Assembly: GCA_900314865.1 (NCBI GenBank)
Contig: OMWW01000001.1
Location: 313,457-377,456, forward strand
DNA length: 64,000 bases
Origin: an uncultured Erysipelotrichaceae bacterium
GTDB taxonomy: Bacteria > Bacillota_I > Bacilli_A > RFN20 > CAG-826
Direction of reading: 5' to 3'
Position 1 is the stretch's first letter. Each line of letters begins with the position of its first letter. The notes under the pieces were generated by a model. That model ran no database searches. It worked only from the letters and a program-made list of their open reading frames with translations, and was not told the origin of the DNA. The translations under genes were made by a program, and so were the position numbers. Shown here piece after piece: positions 26,956 through 35,577 of this stretch.

Positions 26956-28203
26956 ATGGTTAAGAAAGATTTAAGTATTACCTTCTTAGGTGTTAAATTC
27001 CCTAATCCTTTCTGTCTTTCTTCATCTCCAGTCGGTAACGACTATGATATGTGTAAGAAAGCGTATGATGTCGGTTGGGGTGGTATTGTCTTTAAGACAA
27101 TCGGACCAAAATCCTACGTTATTAATGAAGTTTCTCCACGTTTTGATACATTAACTAAAGAAGCTGAACCATTCGTTGGTTTTAAAAACATGGAACAAAT
27201 TGCTGAACACTCTTTAGAAGAAAACTTAAGAGATTTAGCAAGACTTAAAAAAGAATATCCTGACAAAGTATTAATTGCTTCAATCATGGGTAACAGTGAA
27301 GAAACCTGGGAAGATTTAGCCCGTAAGGTTACTGAAGCTGGTGCTGATATGATTGAAATGAACTTATCTTGTCCTCAAATGACTTCTCATGCGATGGGAA
27401 GTGACGTTGGCGCAAACCCAGAACTTTGTAAGAAGTACTGTCAAGCTGTTAAACGTGGATCTAAACTCCCAATGATGGCTAAGATGACACCTAATATCAC
27501 TGATATGGTGGTGGTCGCCAAAGCCTGTTTAGAAGGTGGAGCGGATGGTATTGCGGCAATTAACACAATTAAATCCATTTGTAATATTGATTTAGATAAG
27601 AAGATTGGTATGCCAATCGTTAACGGCAAATCTTCTATCTCTGGTTACTCTGGCAAAGCCGTTAAACCAGTCGCCTTAAGATTCATCCAACAAATGAGAG
27701 TGGGTATCCCAGGAGTGGAAATCTCCGGTATCGGTGGTATTGAAACTTGGGAAGACGCCGCGGAATTTATTTTAGTGGGTGCTAAAACTTTACAAGTTAC
27801 AACTGGTATTATGCAATATGGCTATAGAATCGTCGAAGATATGTGTAACGGCTTAATGCATTACATGGAAGAACAAAAAGTTGATTCCTTAGAAGAACTT
27901 GTTGGTAAAGCTAACAAGAACATCATTCCTGCAGAAGAACTCGATAGAGATTACATTGTCTATCCAGAGATCGATAAGGAAAAATGTGTTGGTTGTGGTA
28001 GATGCTATATCTCTTGTTATGATGGCGCACATCAAGCCATGGAGTGGGATGAAGATAGCCGTAGACCTACATGTAATCATGATAAATGTGTCGGTTGTTT
28101 ACTCTGTGGACATGTCTGTCCAGTAGGCGCGATTTCTAAGGGTGAGATCGTCTTTAAGAAGACCGCTAAACCTGGCCGTAAGATTAAAGACATTAGACTC
28201 TAA
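26956..28203 (+). CDS. preA: NAD-dependent dihydropyrimidine dehydrogenase, PreA-type subunit
   Basis: 415 aa. Dihydroorotate-dehydrogenase-like FMN barrel (residues 1-310: [38 protein letters not shown] with the catalytic-type Cys, [21 protein letters not shown]) and a C-terminal ferredoxin domain with two [4Fe-4S] motifs ([30 protein letters not shown]). Catalyses the pyrimidine half of the PreTA reaction. AGGAGG upstream, translationally close to preT. Confidence 0.95.
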   Translation: MVKKDLSITFLGVKFPNPFCLSSSPVGNDYDMCKKAYDVGWGGIVFKTIGPKSYVINEVSPRFDTLTKEAEPFVGFKNMEQIAEHSLEENLRDLARLKKEYPDKVLIASIMGNSEETWEDLARKVTEAGADMIEMNLSCPQMTSHAMGSDVGANPELCKKYCQAVKRGSKLPMMAKMTPNITDMVVVAKACLEGGADGIAAINTIKSICNIDLDKKIGMPIVNGKSSISGYSGKAVKPVALRFIQQMRVGIPGVEISGIGGIETWEDAAEFILVGAKTLQVTTGIMQYGYRIVEDMCNGLMHYMEEQKVDSLEELVGKANKNIIPAEELDRDYIVYPEIDKEKCVGCGRCYISCYDGAHQAMEWDEDSRRPTCNHDKCVGCLLCGHVCPVGAISKGEIVFKKTAKPGRKIKDIRL

Positions 28204-28220
28204 TATCAATCAAATTTTCA

Positions 28221-28245
28221 AAGAGGGCTTCGGTCCTCTTTTTTC
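28221..28245 (+). terminator. Terminator of preT-preA
   Basis: Stem AGAGGGC/GTCCTCT with a TTCG tetraloop, followed by TTTTTT. Confidence 0.88.
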
Positions 28246-28261
28246 TTATTTAAAACATTTT

Positions 28262-28340
28262 TTATCAATAATGGTTTTTCTATTGATAAGCAATAATGCT
28301 TACTTTAAAATATAAACGCAAAACTATTACAAGGTAATAG
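28262..28340 (+). promoter_or_regulatory. Promoter and operator-like repeats of the hydrogenase operon
   Basis: TTGATA (28283-28288), 17-bp spacer, TAAAAT (28306-28311). A perfect 9-bp inverted repeat TTATCAATA-11 nt... TATTGATAA (28262-28270 with 28281-28289) covers the -35, so a repressor or activator could bind here. Within the leader, CTATTAC-AAG-GTAATAG (28324-28340) is a second perfect inverted repeat just before the AAGGAGG of the first gene. I do not recognise a Rex site. Confidence 0.5.
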
Positions 28341-28356
28341 AATAAGGAGGAAGTTT

Positions 28357-28842
28357 ATGGCCCGTTTACAAAGCGACGCTGTCAAACAAATCACAGAGAT
28401 TGTAAATCGTTATAAGGATGAAGGAACTCCTTTAATGATGATTCTTTCTGACATTCAAAAGGAATATGGATACATTCCTCTCGAAGTCCAAGAATTAGTC
28501 TCTTCTTTAACAGGTATTCCTACTAGTGAGATTTATGGTGTTGTCACATTCTATTCATTCTTCTCACTCACACCTAAAGGAAAATACGTTATTGGTGTGT
28601 GCTTAGGTACTGCTTGTTATGTCAAAGGTTCTCAACTCGTTCTCGACAAATTTGAAGAACTCTTACACATTAAACCAGGGGAAACAAGTGAAGATGGTTT
28701 ATTCACTCTTGACGCTCTTAGATGCGTAGGTGCATGTGCTATTGCTCCAGCTGTTTCAATTAATGGCAAAGTTTACCCAATGGTTCAAGTTAGCCAAGTC
28801 GAAGGTATTATTAATGAATTCAAAAACAAGGAGGCTCAATAA
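28357..28842 (+). CDS. hydC: Electron-bifurcating [FeFe]-hydrogenase, NuoE-like subunit
   Basis: 161 aa thioredoxin-like [2Fe-2S] protein: C-x4-C (CLGTAC, near residue 88) and C-x3-C (CVGAC, near 129) with the NuoE helix bundle at the N-terminus (LMMILSDIQKEYGYIPLEVQELVS). Shuttles electrons inside the trimer. GGAGG upstream; 2 nt before the NuoF-like gene. Also named HndA in NADP-reducing systems. Confidence 0.93.
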   Translation: MARLQSDAVKQITEIVNRYKDEGTPLMMILSDIQKEYGYIPLEVQELVSSLTGIPTSEIYGVVTFYSFFSLTPKGKYVIGVCLGTACYVKGSQLVLDKFEELLHIKPGETSEDGLFTLDALRCVGACAIAPAVSINGKVYPMVQVSQVEGIINEFKNKEAQ

Positions 28843-28844
28843 TC

Positions 28845-30749
28845 ATGATTAAGATTAAATCTAGCGAAGAATTAATCAAGACTCACGAACATTTAGCGTC
28901 CTGTCTTGATAAAAAATTCCACTGCGAAGAAGGCAAACGCGCAATCGTTGTCTGTGGTGGTACAGGTTGTTTATCATCTAGAAGCCAAGAATTATTGGAT
29001 AGATTAAACCTCCTTATTAAAGAAAAAGGCCTCGAAGATAAAGTGACCGCTAATATCGTTGGATGTTTCGGATTCTGCTCTCAAGGACCATTCGTCAAAA
29101 TCTTCCCAGAAGAAACTTTATACACCAAAGTGAAAGTTGAAGACGCTGATGAAATTATTGAAAAAGATATTTTAGGTGGAGAAATTGTTGAAAGATTACT
29201 ATTTGTTGATCCACAAAGCAAAGCTCGTGTTGCTAAACAACATGAAATCAATTTCTACAAATTACAAAAAAGAGATATCGCTTTAAAGGGTAATGCGGAA
29301 ATCAACCCAGAAGATATCAATGAAGCAATTGGACATGGAGCGTTCCTCGCTTTAAATAAAGCTCTCCATATGTCTCAACAAGACGTCATTACTGAAGTCT
29401 TAAATAGTGGACTTCGTGGTCGTGGTGGCGCTGGCTTCCCAACCGGAAGAAAATGGCAATTTGCTTATGATGTTAAAAGCGATGAAAAATATGTCGTCTG
29501 TAATGGTGACGAAGGTGATCCAGGAGCATTCATGGATCGTTCAATTATCGAAGGTAACCCAATTAACGTTATCGAAGGTATGATGATTGAAGCTTATGCG
29601 ATCGGAGCCAAAAACGGTTATTTCTATATCCGTGCTGAATATCCAATCGCTGTTAATAGATTAAAGAACGCGATTAAACAATGTGAAGAGATGGGTCTTT
29701 TAGGTGATAACATCTTAGGCACTGACTTCTCATTCCGTTGCCACATTAGACTTGGTGCTGGTGCATTCGTCTGTGGTGAAGAAACCGCTCTTCTTAACTC
29801 TATTGAAGGACAAAGAGGCATGCCTCGTCCACGTCCTCCATTCCCAGCCGTAAAAGGTTTATGGGGAAAACCATCTGTTATTAATAACGTGGAAACACTC
29901 GCTAACGTTCCATATATTCTCCTTCATGGAGCGGAAGAATACGCCAAGATTGGTACTGAAAAATCTAAAGGTACAAAGGTCTTCGCTTTAGGTGGAAAAG
30001 TGAATAACGTTGGACTTGTTGAAGTTCCAATGGGAATCACTTTAAGACAACTCATCTTTGATATCGGTGGCGGTATTCCAAATGGCAAGAAATTTAAAGC
30101 CATTCAAACTGGTGGTCCTTCCGGTGGATGTTTAACTGAAAAAGATTTGGACACTCCAATCGATTACGATAACTTAATCGCTGCTGGAAGTATGATGGGA
30201 TCTGGTGGAGCGATCGTTATGGATGAAGACAACTGTATGGTCGACGTCGCTAAATTCTATATGACATTTATTTGCGATGAAAGCTGTGGTAAATGTTCTC
30301 CATGTCGTATCGGCACTAAGAGATGCTTAGAACTCTTAGAAAAGATTACTGATGGTAAAGGCACCATGAAGGATCTTGATGAACTCAAGAACCTCGCCAA
30401 TGTCATTAAGAGCAATTCTCTTTGTGGCTTAGGTCAAACTGCTCCTAACCCAATTCTTTCTACAATGAATGCGTTCTATGATGAATATATCGCGCATATC
30501 GTTGATAAAAAATGTCCTGCTCATGTCTGTAAGAGCTTAATGCAATATAAGATTCTTGAAGACAAATGTGTGGGCTGTGGAATGTGTGCTCGTAATTGTC
30601 CTGCTAACACAATTGTCAGGACTGACATTGTTCCAGCTGGAAGACCTGCAAACTTACCACTACGTGTACATAGAATTGATCCAACTAACTGTGTTAAGTG
30701 TGGATTATGTCTATCCAACTGCCGCTTCGGTGCAGTTGTTAAAGATTAA
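28845..30749 (+). CDS. hydB: Electron-bifurcating [FeFe]-hydrogenase, NuoF-like flavoprotein subunit
   Basis: 634 aa. Order: N-terminal thioredoxin-like [2Fe-2S] domain (VVCGGTGCLSSRS, CFGFCSQGP), NADH/FMN domain (GLRGRGGAGFPTGRKW, VCNGDEGDPGAFMDRS, GAGAFVCGEETALLNS), SLBB region, [4Fe-4S] site ESCGKCSPCRIGTKR ... SLCGLGQTAPNP, and two C-terminal ferredoxin clusters (CVGCGMCARNCPANT, CVKCGLCLSNCRFGA). This layout is that of HydB/HndC, the NADH- and ferredoxin-handling subunit. AAGGAGG upstream; AAGGAGG also precedes the next gene. Confidence 0.95.
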   Translation: MIKIKSSEELIKTHEHLASCLDKKFHCEEGKRAIVVCGGTGCLSSRSQELLDRLNLLIKEKGLEDKVTANIVGCFGFCSQGPFVKIFPEETLYTKVKVEDADEIIEKDILGGEIVERLLFVDPQSKARVAKQHEINFYKLQKRDIALKGNAEINPEDINEAIGHGAFLALNKALHMSQQDVITEVLNSGLRGRGGAGFPTGRKWQFAYDVKSDEKYVVCNGDEGDPGAFMDRSIIEGNPINVIEGMMIEAYAIGAKNGYFYIRAEYPIAVNRLKNAIKQCEEMGLLGDNILGTDFSFRCHIRLGAGAFVCGEETALLNSIEGQRGMPRPRPPFPAVKGLWGKPSVINNVETLANVPYILLHGAEEYAKIGTEKSKGTKVFALGGKVNNVGLVEVPMGITLRQLIFDIGGGIPNGKKFKAIQTGGPSGGCLTEKDLDTPIDYDNLIAAGSMMGSGGAIVMDEDNCMVDVAKFYMTFICDESCGKCSPCRIGTKRCLELLEKITDGKGTMKDLDELKNLANVIKSNSLCGLGQTAPNPILSTMNAFYDEYIAHIVDKKCPAHVCKSLMQYKILEDKCVGCGMCARNCPANTIVRTDIVPAGRPANLPLRVHRIDPTNCVKCGLCLSNCRFGAVVKD

Positions 30750-30766
30750 GGAAGGAGGAAATTATC

Positions 30767-32527
30767 ATGTCATTAGTGAACATTAAAATTGATGGACAAC
30801 CATTCCAAGTTGAAAGTGGTTTAACAATTTTAGAAGCTGCTAGAAAATGTGGTTTCAATATTCCTTCTTTATGTGCCTTCAATAATGGTAAATGCTCTAG
30901 AGCTAGCTGCCGTGTCTGTCTAGTTGAAGTTAAAGGCGCAAGAGGCTTAGTTGCTAGCTGTGTTTATCCAGTTAACGAAGGTATGGAAATTACTATTTCC
31001 TCTGCTAAAGCTGTCGACGCTCGTAGAGCGAGTGTTGAACTCATTCTTTCTAATCACCATAAGAACTGCTTACAATGTGAGAAAAACGGACATTGTGAAC
31101 TTCTTGAAGTTTCTAAACTCGTTGGTGCTAGAGACGGAATGTATGAAGGAAGTCAAACTCCTAGTACAGTGGACACTCTTGCTCCAGGTTTAATTAGAGA
31201 CACAAGTAAATGCATCTTATGTGGTAGATGTATTGAAAGATGTAAAGAAGCTCAAGGTATTTCTATCTTAGGATTTGAAAACCGTGGCTTTAAAACCATT
31301 GTTGCTCCTGTTGAAAATAGAAGTTTTGCTAAATCACCATGTTTACAATGTGGTCAATGTGTGAACGTCTGTCCTACTGGTGCTTTAATGGAACATTCCG
31401 AAATTGATAAAGTTGATGAAGCTCTTAGAAGCGGCAAGAAAGTGGTTGTTCAAACTGCTCCTGCTGTTAGAGCGGCTATCGCTGAAGAATTCGGTGAAAA
31501 GATTGGTACCCCAGGTACTGGTAAGATGGTTGCCGCTTTACATAGACTTGGCTTCTATCGTGTCTTTGACACCAACTTCGGTGCTGACTTAACCATTATG
31601 GAAGAAGCAAACGAACTTCTTGAAAGAATCAAGAATAAAGGTGTTCTTCCTCAAATTACTTCCTGTTCACCAGGATGGATTAACTATCTTGAATATTATT
31701 ATCCAGAAGTTATCCCACATGTCTCTACTTGTAAATCCCCACATATGATGCTTGGTGCGATTGTGAAGACATATTTCGCTAAGAACCATGACATTGATCC
31801 AAAGGACCTCTTTGTGGTTTCAATCATGCCTTGTGTTGCTAAGAAATATGAAAGACAACGTAAAGAAATGCCAAATGATGTTGATGCAGTTTTAACTACA
31901 AGAGAACTTGCTAAACTCATCAAACGTAGTGGTATTAACTGGGCTAGATTACCAGAAGAAGAATTTGATAATGATCTTCTTGGTGAATATAGTGGCGCGG
32001 GTGTCATCTTCGGTGTCACTGGTGGAGTTATGGAAGCAGCCTTAAGAACCACATATTTCTGGCTCACTGGTAAAGAACACGACAAGATTAATTTTGAAGC
32101 TGTACGTGGTCTTGAAGGTGTTAAAGAAGCAAGCCTCGATATTAATGGCACCACCATTAAAGTCGCGGTTGCTAGTGGAATGAAAAACGCCAAGAAACTT
32201 CTTGATGAAGTTAAAGAGGGTAAATCTCCATATGCCTTCATCGAAATTATGTGTTGTCCAGGTGGATGTATTAATGGTGGTGGTCAACCATTCGTTAAAC
32301 CTCTCTTCTTACCAAATGAAGATGATGACATTTTAGAAACATATAAAGCTAAAAGAGCCTCTGTTCTATATAAAGAAGATGAAAAACAAGTTGTTAGACA
32401 ATCTCATAACAACAAAGACATCCAAAAACTTTATAAGGACTTCTTAGGAAAACCAGGAAGTGAACTCGCTGAAGAGTTATTACATACTTCCTACGATTCT
32501 AATAGAGAAAAATTCCCAAAAGAATAA
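30767..32527 (+). CDS. hydA: [FeFe]-hydrogenase catalytic subunit
   Basis: 586 aa. N-terminal [2Fe-2S] domain (residues 1-75), His-Cys3 [4Fe-4S] (HHKNCLQCEKNGHC), two [4Fe-4S] (CILCGRCIERC, CLQCGQCVNVC), then the H-cluster domain: L1 TSCSPGW, L2 MPCVAKKYE, L3 IMCCPGGCINGGGQP. L1 has Ser where many enzymes have a second Cys. With the two preceding genes it forms a HydABC-type complex that couples NADH and reduced ferredoxin to H2 formation. The maturases HydE, HydF and HydG are not in the window. Confidence 0.96.
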   Translation: MSLVNIKIDGQPFQVESGLTILEAARKCGFNIPSLCAFNNGKCSRASCRVCLVEVKGARGLVASCVYPVNEGMEITISSAKAVDARRASVELILSNHHKNCLQCEKNGHCELLEVSKLVGARDGMYEGSQTPSTVDTLAPGLIRDTSKCILCGRCIERCKEAQGISILGFENRGFKTIVAPVENRSFAKSPCLQCGQCVNVCPTGALMEHSEIDKVDEALRSGKKVVVQTAPAVRAAIAEEFGEKIGTPGTGKMVAALHRLGFYRVFDTNFGADLTIMEEANELLERIKNKGVLPQITSCSPGWINYLEYYYPEVIPHVSTCKSPHMMLGAIVKTYFAKNHDIDPKDLFVVSIMPCVAKKYERQRKEMPNDVDAVLTTRELAKLIKRSGINWARLPEEEFDNDLLGEYSGAGVIFGVTGGVMEAALRTTYFWLTGKEHDKINFEAVRGLEGVKEASLDINGTTIKVAVASGMKNAKKLLDEVKEGKSPYAFIEIMCCPGGCINGGGQPFVKPLFLPNEDDDILETYKAKRASVLYKEDEKQVVRQSHNNKDIQKLYKDFLGKPGSELAEELLHTSYDSNREKFPKE

Positions 32528-32546
32528 AGCTTAAAGCTATAGATTA

Positions 32547-32575
32547 AACACACTTTTTATTAAGTGTGTTTTTTC
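32547..32575 (+). terminator. Terminator of the hydrogenase operon
   Basis: Perfect 9-bp stem AACACACTT/AAGTGTGTT, 6-nt loop, six T. Confidence 0.9.
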
Positions 32576-32600
32576 TATTTATTTATATTATATATAAGTC

Positions 32601-32606
32601 TATAAT
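32601..32606 (+). promoter_or_regulatory. -10 element of the secreted nuclease gene
   Basis: TATAAT, about 23 nt before the ATG at 32630, which has its own Shine-Dalgarno (AAGAGG). No clear -35. This gene therefore has a normal short leader, unlike 3151 and 35578. Confidence 0.5.
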
Positions 32607-32629
32607 TGATATGCTTAAGAGGTAATATT

Positions 32630-35539
32630 ATGAAAAAGAGATTTCTCATATCAATTGTTTTTAGTGCGTTAAGTATGACCGCACTTCCTTTAGTGTTTTC
32701 TAACGTTAAAGAAGAAGTGGAAGTGACTTATGCATCTAGTCATAATCAACATTTAGATAATTTTAGTGATTACACCTATAGTGGTAGTTACTATGATTCA
32801 ATTACTGCGGATGGAGAAGGACTTAATGGTAGTTTAAGAAAGCAACTAGCAAGTTTAGTTTTTCCTGCTGAATGGCCATCTTATAGTGGCTCTAGTGAAA
32901 ATTCTTTAGCGGTCCTTTGCCAACTCGCTGATGAAGACCCTGAAAACAAAACTAATATGATTTATCTCTATTCTAGAGATTCTGTCACCAAGAACTCCGC
33001 AAGTACTTGGAATAGAGAACATGTTTGGCCTAAGAGTTTGTCTAATGGAAACTGGGGAACTGGTAGAGCCGGCACTGATTTACTCCATCTTAGACCAACT
33101 TATAACACGATTAACTCCACAAGAAGTTCGATTCCTTTTGGGGAAGTTGAAAGTGGAGAAAAACTTACTACTAAGGATGGTATGAATTTTGGTTATAAGG
33201 GTGGCGGATATTTCATGCCTTTAGATGCAACTAAAGGTGATGTTGCTCGTATCATCATGTATGTTTGGTCAACCTATGTTGATTATTATAGTAACCTTCC
33301 AGATATCACAAAGGTTTTTGAAAGCTATGACACTTTATTAAGATGGCACATGGAAGATAAACCAGATGCTTTAGAGGGACATAGAAATGATTTCTGTGAA
33401 ACTTCTATTCAAAAGAATCGTAACCCATTTGTTGATCATCCTGAATATGCTTGGATGGTGTTTGGCGAGAAAGCTTCTAAGAGTGTCGTTGACGCTTGTA
33501 AAGATGTTTATCCAGGCAATAACGCGACAGTAACCGCCTTAAATATCGAATCTTTACCAAATAAGACTACTTATTATATCAATGAAAATTTAGACACTAC
33601 TGGTATTAAAGTTACCGCGACTTATGATAACGGCGATGTTAAAGATGTTACTACTAAAGTAAGCTATAACGTTTATAAGCTTGAAACTTTAGGAACTCAA
33701 ACTATCAAAGTTTCTTTTGGTGGAAAATATACTTCTTTTAATGTCACTGTTAAAGATTATGAACAAGTCGCATTAACCTCAATTAATGCATATTTCAACA
33801 CTGATCATTTCTATGAAGGTGGTTCATATTCAATTTTAAAATCCTATCTTCCAACTGACGCTTATCCTTATCCAACATTTAAATATTCTTCAAGCGACAT
33901 TGAAGTTGCCTATTTTGATGTATATGGAACTTTAAAAGCAGTTAAACCTGGCAAGACCACAATCACTGCGATTGGACGTCAAAATGATATTGAACTTACT
34001 AATTCTTTTGAAATCACCATTGAAGAAAAACCAGTTCCAAAACTAAGTGAAATCTATAACATGAAGAAAGGTGACTCTATTAGTTGCTATGCTTTATATA
34101 TGGGCGCATATCAAACCACTAAAAACGGAATCTTTATTGGGGACGGAGAATATGCGACTTTAATCTATGGATATAATGAAGCTCCAATTAATCAATGGAC
34201 ACCTTATGAAACTTATCTCCATGTCAGTGGCACGGTTGATATTTATAACGGCCTTTATGAAATAAAGGAAAGCACTGTTAAGGTTGTTTCTAGTGAAGTT
34301 GGAGTGAAATATGTGAGCCCTGTTGTTCCTTATGTTGTTGATGGAGAAGAAAACGAAGAACAAGATTTAACTATTTGTTCTCGTCCAACTGTTATTACTG
34401 GTAAAGTCAAATCCCTTAATGGTGAAATTAGTGCTACAACAGAAGTTACAGTTACTATGGAAGTTGGTGAAAGCACGATTGATGTCTTTATTAAGAAGAA
34501 TACTGGATTAGATTATGATGCGCTTAAAGCCGCTCTTGTGGTTGGTGAGACTGCAAGTGTTCGTGGATTTATGGGTGTCTATAATTCTAAATTCCAAATT
34601 GTTTTACCTTCTGTGTTAGATAAAGTTGATACAGTTACACTTTCTGAAACAAGTGTTGAGTGTTTAGTTGGTGATGTTTTCCATCTTAACGCGACAGCCT
34701 CTGATGGTGGAGAAGTTATGTGGTTTGTTAATAACGATAACTTATCTATTTCTGATGGTGAGTCTACTAACAGTAAATATTTCACCGCTAATAAAGTAGG
34801 TAGTTCTATCATTACCGCTCGTAGAATTATTAATGATTTTGAATACACTGCGACATGTGTTGTTACAATTACTGAAGCTGAACCAGTTAAATTAGATGCG
34901 ATTGAAATCATAACTTTACCAACTAAACTTGAATATAACGTTGGTGATGAATTAGATCCAACTGGTATCACTGTTATTGCGTTCTACACTGATGAAGACT
35001 ATAACAAAGACGTCACTGATGAAGTCACTTATGATGTGACTACATTTGATGAAGTAGGTTTTATTACCGTTACTGTTAGTTACACTGATTTAGGAAGTAC
35101 TAAAACTGATAGTTTTGAAGTTACTGTTAACTTTGTTGAAAAAGTACTTCAATCAATTAAAATTGATTCTCTACCTGATAAGACAGAATATAAAGTCGGC
35201 GAATCTTTAGATATTACTGGTATCTTAGCAACAGCGAATTTCACCGATGGAACTTCTGAAGGCATTGATGCGAACGATTTACATGTTGATGAATACACCT
35301 TCACAAGCGCTGGTGAATATGAGATTGAAGTTTCTTATACCTATAAAAGCGTTACTAAATACGCAACCTTTAAAGTTACTGTGAAAAAGGATGAAACTCC
35401 TGTTACACCTACTCCAGTAAAGAAAGGATGTAGTGGAGATATTAACTCTACAAGCATTATTCTTTCTGTTTTATCTGGAGCATTCTTACTTTCTTTATTA
35501 GGTGTTTTAATCTTAAGAAGAAAAAAAGTTAGCAAATAA
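32630..35539 (+). CDS. Secreted endonuclease I-family nuclease with Ig-like domains and C-terminal anchor
   Basis: 969 aa. Signal peptide (MKKRFLISIVFSALSMTALP, cleavage probably after TYA). Residues ~35-310 are an endonuclease I/NucM-type domain: NREHVWPKS (catalytic His), GTDLLHLRPTYNTINSTRS. Then bacterial Ig-like modules (a 'LxxLPxKTxYxxxExLDxTGIxV' type repeated three times), a BIG2-like module and an OB-fold-like module near 470-560 (CYALYMGAYQTTKNGIFIGD). The end is proline/threonine spacer, KKGCSGD, a hydrophobic helix and RRKKVSK. Start chosen at 32630 because of AAGAGG; an earlier TTG at 32606 lies inside the -10. Likely degrades extracellular nucleic acid at the cell surface (inference). 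Confidence 0.9.
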   Translation: MKKRFLISIVFSALSMTALPLVFSNVKEEVEVTYASSHNQHLDNFSDYTYSGSYYDSITADGEGLNGSLRKQLASLVFPAEWPSYSGSSENSLAVLCQLADEDPENKTNMIYLYSRDSVTKNSASTWNREHVWPKSLSNGNWGTGRAGTDLLHLRPTYNTINSTRSSIPFGEVESGEKLTTKDGMNFGYKGGGYFMPLDATKGDVARIIMYVWSTYVDYYSNLPDITKVFESYDTLLRWHMEDKPDALEGHRNDFCETSIQKNRNPFVDHPEYAWMVFGEKASKSVVDACKDVYPGNNATVTALNIESLPNKTTYYINENLDTTGIKVTATYDNGDVKDVTTKVSYNVYKLETLGTQTIKVSFGGKYTSFNVTVKDYEQVALTSINAYFNTDHFYEGGSYSILKSYLPTDAYPYPTFKYSSSDIEVAYFDVYGTLKAVKPGKTTITAIGRQNDIELTNSFEITIEEKPVPKLSEIYNMKKGDSISCYALYMGAYQTTKNGIFIGDGEYATLIYGYNEAPINQWTPYETYLHVSGTVDIYNGLYEIKESTVKVVSSEVGVKYVSPVVPYVVDGEENEEQDLTICSRPTVITGKVKSLNGEISATTEVTVTMEVGESTIDVFIKKNTGLDYDALKAALVVGETASVRGFMGVYNSKFQIVLPSVLDKVDTVTLSETSVECLVGDVFHLNATASDGGEVMWFVNNDNLSISDGESTNSKYFTANKVGSSIITARRIINDFEYTATCVVTITEAEPVKLDAIEIITLPTKLEYNVGDELDPTGITVIAFYTDEDYNKDVTDEVTYDVTTFDEVGFITVTVSYTDLGSTKTDSFEVTVNFVEKVLQSIKIDSLPDKTEYKVGESLDITGILATANFTDGTSEGIDANDLHVDEYTFTSAGEYEIEVSYTYKSVTKYATFKVTVKKDETPVTPTPVKKGCSGDINSTSIILSVLSGAFLLSLLGVLILRRKKVSK

Positions 35540-35550
35540 TAATATATAAA

Positions 35551-35577
35551 TATAGCACTCGTGCTATAATCAACCAT
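35551..35577 (+). promoter_or_regulatory. Palindrome and extended -10 promoter of cysS
   Basis: Perfect 8-bp inverted repeat TATAGCAC-TC-GTGCTATA (35551-35568) overlaps an extended -10 (TGC-TATAAT, -10 at 35565-35570). The ATG follows 7 nt later, so the cysS mRNA is predicted leaderless. The palindrome may be an operator or the end hairpin of the nuclease transcript. Confidence 0.55.

Noticed and set aside
31699-32241. Minus-strand open frame of 180 codons in hydA
   Set aside because: Antisense to the H-cluster domain; low-complexity Ser/Leu-rich and without start signals.
35551-35568. CIRCE element (HrcA site) at cysS
   Set aside because: TAGCACTC resembles a half site, but the inverted repeat has a 2-nt centre instead of the 9-nt spacer, and the gene is not a chaperone.
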